From: Rutpela maculata
Lineage: Eukaryota > Arthropoda > Insecta > Coleoptera > Cerambycidae
Reading direction: 5' to 3'
Length of the DNA stretch: 64,000 nt
NCBI GenBank assembly: GCA_936432065.2
Contig: OW386291.2
Location: forward strand, 103,791,823 to 103,855,822
Position numbers and translations under genes: made by a program. Numbering within the stretch: position 1 is the first letter of the stretch; each line of letters begins with the position of its first letter. Below are positions 57,190-64,000 of this stretch, one piece after another. The notes under the pieces are model-generated. The model saw only the letters and a list, made by a program, of their open reading frames with translations, searched no databases and had not been told where the DNA came from.

Positions 57190-57342
57190 AAGTCGGGATC
57201 CTACAGGTTGACTTAGTCAGGTAACGACAGCAGTTATAGACTCCAAACTTACCTGGAACCAACATCTTGGATATAGTAATACACAAGCCGTATTGTCAAC
57301 ATGCAGACGATTGTATGGCAAAACATGGAGGCCTAAACCTGG
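57190..57342 (+). pseudogene. LINE H, segment 1 (RT thumb)
   Basis: It reads VIDSKLTWNQHLGYSNTQAVLSTCRRLYGKTWRPKPG, the thumb region of an I/R1-group LINE; compare LGVILDSKLTW...CRRTFGKTWDLNP at 3850-3970. It is interrupted at 57342 by a hAT element and resumes at 60258. Confidence 0.8.
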
Positions 57343-60257
57343 CAGAGCTGGACAGAGTACCGCACTAAAGTACTCACGAGTACTTCACAACAAGTACCTT
57401 TAAAAAGTACTCGTGAAAACTTGAGAACGAGTACTTGTTTTTGAAGTACTCTAAAAAATGAGTACTTTTACAAAATTTGGAGAGTAATCTTCTAAAAATG
57501 AGTAACGAGTACGAGTACTTCAAAAGATAACAATTTGAAATAGGTAATAGACAAAAAATTAGAATACCACTTATAGTACAGTATCTGGAGGTAAAAAATA
57601 TGCAAAATTTCGGAATAATTTCATATGTAATGATAATTTTTCTTTATGTGTTATGACCAAATACTTGCTCTTATCCTCAAGGGGTGAAAACCACCCCTAA
57701 ATTTAAATATTTAATATTTGAAAAAGTAATAGTAATTTATTTTTGAAACGTAGGATGATTATGTTTTTGAGGTCGCTGATTACGAATCTCAAGTCAAAAA
57801 TAAAAAATTGAAAATGGCGGGTGGAATTTTTTTTAAAAAGAAGTGTTTTAAACAGAAAAAAGAAATTGAGCATCTAGGTGATACTATATATGAACAAAAA
57901 ACAGCATTTTTTTAAGAAAAAATTAGTTACTGAGCAGTTACAACAACAAAATGGCGACATTTTGTTAAAAAAAAATGTGAAAACGCACGTTGAATCGGTC
58001 ATAACTTCTTTATTACTTCCACGTCCAGTGGAAGTATAGTAACGACAAAAAAATTTTTAAAAATTTTTATTGTCCAAATAGGCTTAAAAATGTCATGAAT
58101 CGTCGAGATTTTAAGCGAAAAAAAAATTTCTGTCTGTCTGTCGGTCTGTCTGTCGGTCTGTCTGTCGGTCTGTCTGTCGGTCTGTCTGTCGGTCTGTCTG
58201 TCGGTCTGTCTGTCGGTCTGTCTGTCGGTCTGTCTGTCGGTCTGTCTGTCGGTCTGTCTGTCGGTCTGTCTGTCGGTCTGTCTGTCGGTCTGTCTGTCGG
58301 TCTGTCTGTCTGTCGGTCGGTCTGTCTGTCTGTCTGTCTGTAACTTTTTTTTGTGCGCACGTTTACTCTGGAACCGTTTAAGATATTGACTTGAAATTTG
58401 GTACACATATGTACTTTAACGAGTTCTAGAACTAGATTATATTTTCATCTTGTTCCGTCGAAGGGTTGGGGGTGAATTGGGGTAAATTTGGGGTAAATGG
58501 GTAAATTAAGCAGGTAAGAGTCCATGAAATTGGTATATAGTATATACAAGAGAAGCTAAGGTCTCAAAAATATTTTGGCATTAGCCACTTTCATTACCAC
58601 CCCCACCTCCTTATTAAAGGGGATGAAAAAAAAATGTGATTTAGTGTATGTACAGGAACCAGAAACCTCAAAATATTTTTTTACTTCATCCACCCCCCAC
58701 TACCACCCCCCTATCACCACCCCCACCCCACTACCGATGTGGGGTATCGTTTTATGGGTTTTTGGGGTAAAGGATTTCAAATATTATATCATTAAAGTTC
58801 CATAAACAATTATTTTCACATACAAAGTTTTTTCGTTGTGAGTGACTTGGATAGAGAATCTATATGTGGAAGTAGTGATTCCTTGGGCAGCGGTTTTTTT
58901 GTGATGTAGAAACAGACAAAAACTGTTTTAAAGGTTGATTAATTATCTTTAATTTTGTTCCTTACAATTTTTGATTGAAGTGTCACAGTTTCTGAGATAT
59001 TCAACATTTTAAACTAAATAGTTCATCCTAAAAACGGTGGAATGTCATCTATAAAATTAAATATCTTCGAAACTGTCAACCCTATACCTATAGTATATAT
59101 ATATAAAAAAAATTCATTCTCAGTTTATAAGCTTAATTTTTGATATCCACTATATTTTCTCTAAAACTTATATTTATTAAGATATTTACAGAGGAACAAG
59201 AATGTTTTTTTTTCTAAAATTCCTTTACAAGCAAGCGTTGCAAGCGAACGAAAAAATTTGACCATCTAGGTCATGTTATATATTAACGAAAAATAGTATA
59301 GGGGATTTATTTTTTTAATTACGGACTACTTACATTAACAAAATTTATTGAAAAGAAATCAAAAAGTACATTATTTCTGTCATAACTTCTTTGTTTTTTT
59401 ATACTATAGAAATAGACATTTGAAAGCCTAATTAATATTCTTTAATTTTGGTTGTTAGGGCTTTTGACGTAAGTGTCATAGTTTCTGAGATATTTAACAT
59501 TTAAACTAAGTACTTCGTCTTATGAACGTCCGGACGCCACATTTATACTTTCAAATCTCCGAGACTATTAACTCTACAGAAATTAGAAAAAAACGAAATT
59601 CATCCTCAATTTGATAGCTTTCTTATTTGTCTCTAGCATGTTTTCGCTCAGTGTAATACTTTTTGAGTTATTTGATAAAAACCTATTTGAAATACCTCTT
59701 TTTTCAAGCAATAATCCCAATTTTCAAGTCGTTATAGCTTAAAGACTATCAATTTATGTGAAAAGTTGCATAGAACCTTTTCTTCTTAAAATTTGATTCT
59801 CTTTCAGCTCCAATGATTTTGGCTTTTTTTTTAGTTGCCGCCGTATAATATAGAAACTTTTCTTTGACGCATCTACTATTATGTTGCCAAAAATATACGA
59901 AATCCGTTTCATATGACATTATTCCGGAGTTAAAACCTCTAGTTACTGTACTATACATCATTATCAGTAAATAAAGGTAGATCGACATCAACAAAAACAG
60001 TTACATTTATTAAAAATGTATAGGTACCCAAAAATGAACACAACCAGAAATTTAAAATTCTAAGAAAAAAGTACTCGTACTCGTTACTCGTCGTTGTGGC
60101 CGCCAAAAGCACTCGAGTACCTAATAATGTAAAGTACTTGAAAATTTCGAGTACAGAGTCCCATCCAAATAAAAGTACTTACGAGTACTTGTTACAGAGT
60201 ATTTTGGGTACTCAGTACAATTACGAGTACAATTTACTCGAGTACTGCCCAGCTCTG
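57343..60257. mobile_element. hAT element 2 (non-autonomous), 2.9 kb
   Basis: The ends are CAGAGCTGG and inverse. Duplications AAACCTGG (57335-57342) and AAACCTGA (60258-60265) match in 7 of 8 bases. Subterminal regions are packed with GAGTACT/AGTACTC motifs (57370-57520, 60070-60250). No transposase was found. The interior carries the 12-bp minisatellite at 58128-58341 and an old non-coding repeat also present, inverted, at 13.9-15.2 kb. The same TIR start as the hAT at 31478 shows one broad family. Confidence 0.9.
58128..58341. repeat. 12-bp minisatellite (TCTGTCTGTCGG)n
   Basis: About 15 units occur in tandem, becoming plain TCTG repeats at the right end. Because the unit is a multiple of three with no stop in several frames, long artificial ORFs (Asp-Arg-Gln-Thr or Val-Gly-Leu-Ser repeats) appear on both strands; they are not genes. 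A short unexpanded version is in the related repeat near 14029-14045. Confidence 0.95.
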
Positions 60258-60372
60258 AAACCTGATACACTACTTTAGTGTTTGGTGGCATTAGGCTACT
60301 CAAACAACAGCAGTTAACGGGCTAAACCGGGTGCAGAGACTGGCCTGCCTGAGAATCACAAGTACCATGAAA
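60258..60372 (+). pseudogene. LINE H, segment 2
   Basis: The frame with LQQQLTGLNRVQRLACLRITSTMK continues the LINE from segment 1; N..QRLACL.ITS.M is the block between thumb and RNase H in this family. It ends at the insertion of TIR element 4. Confidence 0.75.
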
Positions 60373-62726
60373 TAGTGTGGTGACTTAACAAAAAGATCGT
60401 GACCTGCTGGATTAAAGCTCTAAATTTTGCACACTTCTTATATATCCTCAGTACTATCAATTCAGTGGGGGTGCCCGATTTCAGTGTCCGCCATCTTGAA
60501 ATAAGACGCCATCTTTGTTTTCTTTGGACTGTACCTGTAACTTTTCGACTTTTATTTGGTTTTCACTAAATGTCTCCCCAACTTCTGGCTTTGTAGCAAA
60601 AAGGATTTCATTTAGTCTAAATTTGCTGCAATTTGAGATCAGAGCCGCTTTTGTAACTTTAATATTTTACGAGATACAAGCTTCCAAAGTTTTGGACTTT
60701 TTTCAGGTTATTACGAAAATCTATAATTTTTGTCGGTTTTGCTAAATATCTCCAATGCAGTCAGTTTTACAGCAAACATTATTTTATTAATGTTTAAGAA
60801 GAATAAATAGGCTATAATATGAGTAAAGAAAGACATCGATACAATCACAATTTGCTGAGATAATGTATTTGACCATGTTACAAACGTTTGAATAAAAAAA
60901 ATTACAGAATGACTATTAAGAAAATAATCATAAAAATTGTATTTATAATGTTGCTGTTTATTGTTCACAATGACCTTTGCAGTGACAAAGAGCTGTGTAG
61001 GCAAGTGAAGCCTTGTTACAATTCTTGGGGCACATGAGTTCAGCCTTTCATCCGCACTTGATTAATTCCCTACAAATTTTGCTTGCTTCCGGTATAGACT
61101 TCCAAAGTGGTTGCCATGTCTCTTCATTTCTTTTTCATCCAAAGTTAGCCGGAGTAGGTGCATTTTGGAGTGATTTCAAACAGGTTAACCAGATGCTAGA
61201 TTGATAGATGCAGCGGTTGGTGCATCTTTACTTCTTTCCTTGTGTGAAGAGATCCTCTCTGAGCTTGTTGATGCTGCCAAGTTCTGTTGTGCCATCGTAC
61301 AGGATTCATGTGAATCGTTCTATAAGTTCAAATGCCTTTGTTTTAGCATCTACTGGCTGAAATGGATGTTTTGCAGAGAAGATAAATCCTTCAGTGTGTG
61401 GAGGGTATGCTTTCCATATCTTCCATGCTGACTTTTCCCCCTTACCAAAAAATTGTGATCTAGCGTCTGAACCCGTGAAAGCATGGGAAAAAAGGTCAAT
61501 ACTTGCGACATATTTTCTCCAAGCTCTTGGCAGATGATATGATAATATCGGAAGTGTTTGCCCTTACCAAATGTAATTCAAAGTTGAAAATAAGGTTTAT
61601 AAGTTTGTAGCTCGAAAAAGATGCCTAATAGTACTACGATAACATCATTGTCAACTGTACTTATGAGGATGTTTGTTGCACCCTTTTGTCATGCATCCAA
61701 TATATGAAGACACATTCTGCTATCAACTTCATCGGGGCACTGCCATTTTTTCAAATAACAGATTTACCATAGATGATGTAACTGATGTATATTTCTTAAC
61801 TTCTTGTACGTCATAAGCTGAGACTGCATCACTTAGTAAGGTAAACAGTTCTGTCTTGTTCTCTGAATTCTTCAGGAATGCAACAAAATTTTTGAGGAGT
61901 GTGGTTTCCCTTATGACTTTTCCCGTTTCTCCCTTCCCTCTCTTCAAAAGTGTAGTTTCTTTCAGACTGTCTGGCTTGGATATGTCACATACAACATCTG
62001 ATCTATTCTTAGGCAATCCTGAAATTGTCTCTGGATCCATGGTAAGACCATATCACTATATGCTCCAAATGTACACGCACCATATTTAGGAAGTGTATAT
62101 ACAATGGCAGGTCCATCAAATATTTTGGCATCAAAGTTTGGTACATCGTGGTTTTTAATTGAAGATAGGCAGGAGAGTAAATCTGATTTCTCGTCAGTCA
62201 GTCGTAAATCCCCGTGATTACTCAAAGATGGAAGCCAAGCCTTTAGAAATTCTGGATGCTTGTATCTCGCAAAATATTAAAGTTACAAAAGCAGATCTAG
62301 TCTAAAGTTGTAGTAAATTTAATCTAGATTAAAATTGATTTGAATAGGGTTGCTGTAAACCCAACCGATTTTCGTAACAACCTGAAACAAGTCCAAAACT
62401 TTGGAAACTTGTATCTCATAAAATATTATAGTTACAAAAGCGGCTCTGGTCTCAAATTGTAGCAAATTTAGTTTAAATTAAATAATTTTTGATACAAACC
62501 CAGAAGTTGGGGAGATATTTAGTAAAAACCAAATAAAAGTGGAAGATTTACAGTTACTGTGCAAAGAAAACAAAGATATTGTCGTATTTCTAGATGGCTC
62601 ACACTGAAATCGGGCACTCCCACCTGAATTGATAGTACTGAGGGTATATAAGAACTCTGCAAAATTTGGCGCTTTAATCCAGCAGGTCGCGATTCTGCCT
62701 AGTATTTGCTCTAAGCCACCACCCTA
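60373..62726. mobile_element. TIR element 4 with the cysteine-rich transposon protein
   Basis: The ends are TAG.GTGGTG.CTTA and inverse, followed by inverted homology of several hundred bases (GACCTGCTGGATTAAAGC, CTCAGTACTATCAATTCA, GCCCGATTTCAGTG), to about 60720 and 62380. The flanks are GAAA (60369-60372, 62727-62730). Collapsing the element and one GAAA restores LINE H as T-M-K-G-S-P-T-A-A-M in frame. This supports a 4-bp target duplication. The interior encodes the protein at 60985-62225. Confidence 0.88.
60985..62225 (-). pseudogene. HALTGCD-family transposon protein, C-terminal two thirds
   Basis: From the right: PNFDAKIFDGPAIVYTLPKYGACTFGAYSDMV, IDVVCDISKPDSLKETTLLKRGKG (62000-61920), NFVAFLKNSENKTELF. 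Further left are HAFTGSDARSQFFGKG followed by KSAWKIWKAYPPHTEGF (near 61485-61385), LYDGTTELGSINKLREDLF, ANFG, then EETWQPLWKSIPEASKICRELIKC and a decayed cysteine tail (MCPKNCN...ALCHCKG). The order VDVVWD..SLK.TR.KRGKG, NK.ELF.FL, HALTGCD..S.F.GKGKK, C.ELI.C.CK is that of a protein family spread through animal genomes in transposons. Its biochemical activity is not evident. Stops and frameshifts occur at 61200-61700. Confidence 0.82.
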
Positions 62727-62730
62727 GAAA

Positions 62731-63525
62731 GGCAGCCCCACAGCAGCCATGGAGACCCTATTAGACCTCCCTCCACTCAACTTGGTGATTCAGCAAGTGG
62801 TCAGAATGGGAGCATACAGGCTACAAAACTGTCAAAACCCGACTCCTCTCGGAGGATATCCGGGACACATGAGGATAATTAACATTGAAAGAGATCCTCT
62901 TTTGAGCATGAGGTCAAACTACATGGTACCAAAAATTACATTCAACAAGTTCTTCACTATCACCATTGGAGACAGGAAGGACTGGATGACAGGCACTCCC
63001 GATACATTACGTAAAGGCTTGGCCTGGTATACTGACGAGCCTAGGATGGAAAGAGCAGCTGAAACTGGTATACATGGTAAAAGTCCAAGGGTGAGTTTAA
63101 GTCTCCATCTCTTGGACATCACTCCACTGTGTTTCAGACAGAAATTCTGGCTATACTTGAATGTGTACGCGAGAATATTAAACAATGATATGTGAACCAG
63201 CAGATCTCCATTGCATCAGACAGTTAGGCAGCACTAAAGGCATTAATCTCTAATAAGGTGTCTTCCAGACTGACGTGGGGCTGCCACGAAGAGCAGAACA
63301 GAGAGCAAAATAGTATCGAATTGGGTTTCAGAACATACTAGTATAAACGGCAAAGGGAAAGCTGATGAACTAGCTAGGCAAGGAACAGCTATTATATTCT
63401 ATGGCTCAGAACCCGCGCTGGGCATCACTAAAGGCTCAGTCAGAAGGGTGATCAAGAACTAGGTCGAGAACAGGGTGTATTACATAGGTGATGCGACGAC
63501 AACCCTCACAGTGGCTTCATAAGTG
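62731..63525 (+). pseudogene. LINE H, segment 3 (RNase H region)
   Basis: It begins PTAAMETLLDLPPLNLVIQ, matching PTAALEVLLDLVPLHLVIE at about 4130. The RNase H start is GLAWYTDEPRMERAAETGIHG, with TDEP in place of the catalytic TDGS. After frameshifts come ISIASDS.AALKAL and WVSEHTSINGKGKADELARQG (near 63320-63385), the later RNase H blocks. It degenerates after 63525. The catalytic change and stops make it inactive. Confidence 0.82.
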
Positions 63526-64000
63526 CTTACTTTGTACATAATGTAATAGATGGCAGGACCAATAAGTTCTCTCATTACTTACGCATAGATAGATAATTTT
63601 ACAAGTTCTGTGCATACGTGCATACAGTATTGCATAAATTCCCGGCCTTTTGATTTTTGTTTAGTGAAACGAGAGTCCAGTGACATCTGACATTAAGTAG
63701 CTAAATTAAAACATTGAAAGAATATATGCAACACTACATGCAGCATTGCACGTGTCACCACAGCTAACCTCAAAAATATATATTTCTTAAGATTTACAAG
63801 TATTACGTAGCTATTATTAAAATTTCTGCCTGGTTCCTGTACTTTCAACCAAAATCAAGTTCAACGTAATGTGTATCAAGTTTTATATAGTTTGTCACAA
63901 TAAATTAAGACACTTTTTGCAGGTTAGGAATCTAACCTATAATTAGCAATCTATTTTTATCAATCCAACAATATTGAAAAATTATTTGCGTGAATTTTTA
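63526..64000. other. No recognisable gene
   Basis: AT-rich non-coding sequence to the window end. Confidence 0.55.

Noticed and set aside
58067..58408. Long ORFs on both strands encoding Asp-Arg-Gln-Thr, Asp-Arg-Pro-Thr or Val-Gly-Leu-Ser repeats
   Set aside because: They arise from a 12-bp minisatellite whose unit is a multiple of three without stops; there is no start context or conserved flank.

Overview
This is a stretch of AT-rich insect-type genomic DNA that consists almost entirely of transposable elements, most of them broken and many inserted inside one another. I found no host gene, no rRNA and no functional tRNA. The insect assignment is an inference. It rests on the mix of families: a Ty3/Gypsy element with an arthropod-type gag, LINEs of the Jockey/CR1, R1 and I groups, Tc1/IS630-like transposases (one with a DUF4817-type N-terminus), a PIF/Harbinger element with a MADF protein, hAT and mariner MITEs, and a 79-bp intron. 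I cannot name the species.

Layout. 1-3.2 kb: 5' part of a minus-strand Gypsy element (LTR, primer-binding site, 3 x 40-bp leader repeat, gag, then protease and RT running off the left edge). gag and pol share one frame and are separated by a single TGA. 3.4-5.3 kb: I/R1-group LINE whose RT core is deleted. 7.95-11.65 kb: a long foldback of tandem repeats holding a clean 464-bp hAT MITE. 11.9-13.3 and 18.1-19.5 kb: two TIR elements with remnants of a cysteine-rich transposon protein. 15.2-16.8 kb: CR1-like LINE. 20-25.2 kb: a minus-strand LINE split by a 2.8-kb TIR element that contains a plus-strand LINE. 26.9-27.7 kb: R1-like 3' end. 28.6-35.5 kb: a minus-strand LINE that can be rejoined across several insertions, including a five-level nest (LINE > hAT > long-TIR foldback > mariner MITE > 153-bp MITE). 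37.7-40.2 kb: RNase H LINE split by a Harbinger element with a MADF ORF. 41.5-48.3 kb: a 6.8-kb palindromic TIR element carrying the cysteine-rich protein in two opposed copies, with two LINE-type insertions in its left arm. 49.2-55.4 kb: Tc1-like transposase remnants, one split by nested LINEs, plus a TTAA-flanked MITE. 57.2-63.5 kb: I/R1-group LINE (same family as 3.4-5.3 kb) split by a 2.9-kb hAT and a 2.35-kb TIR element with the cysteine-rich protein.

The most interesting theme is that cysteine-rich transposon protein. Four separate elements in this 64-kb window carry divergent remnants of it: HALTGCD-like motif, VIDGG..LLHR-like motif and a CXC-like tail. Its transposition chemistry is unknown to me. 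Boundaries of many elements could be set closely because target-site duplications restore a LINE reading frame, or because the other arm of a palindrome preserves the empty site. All family assignments come from reading motifs; no search was run.
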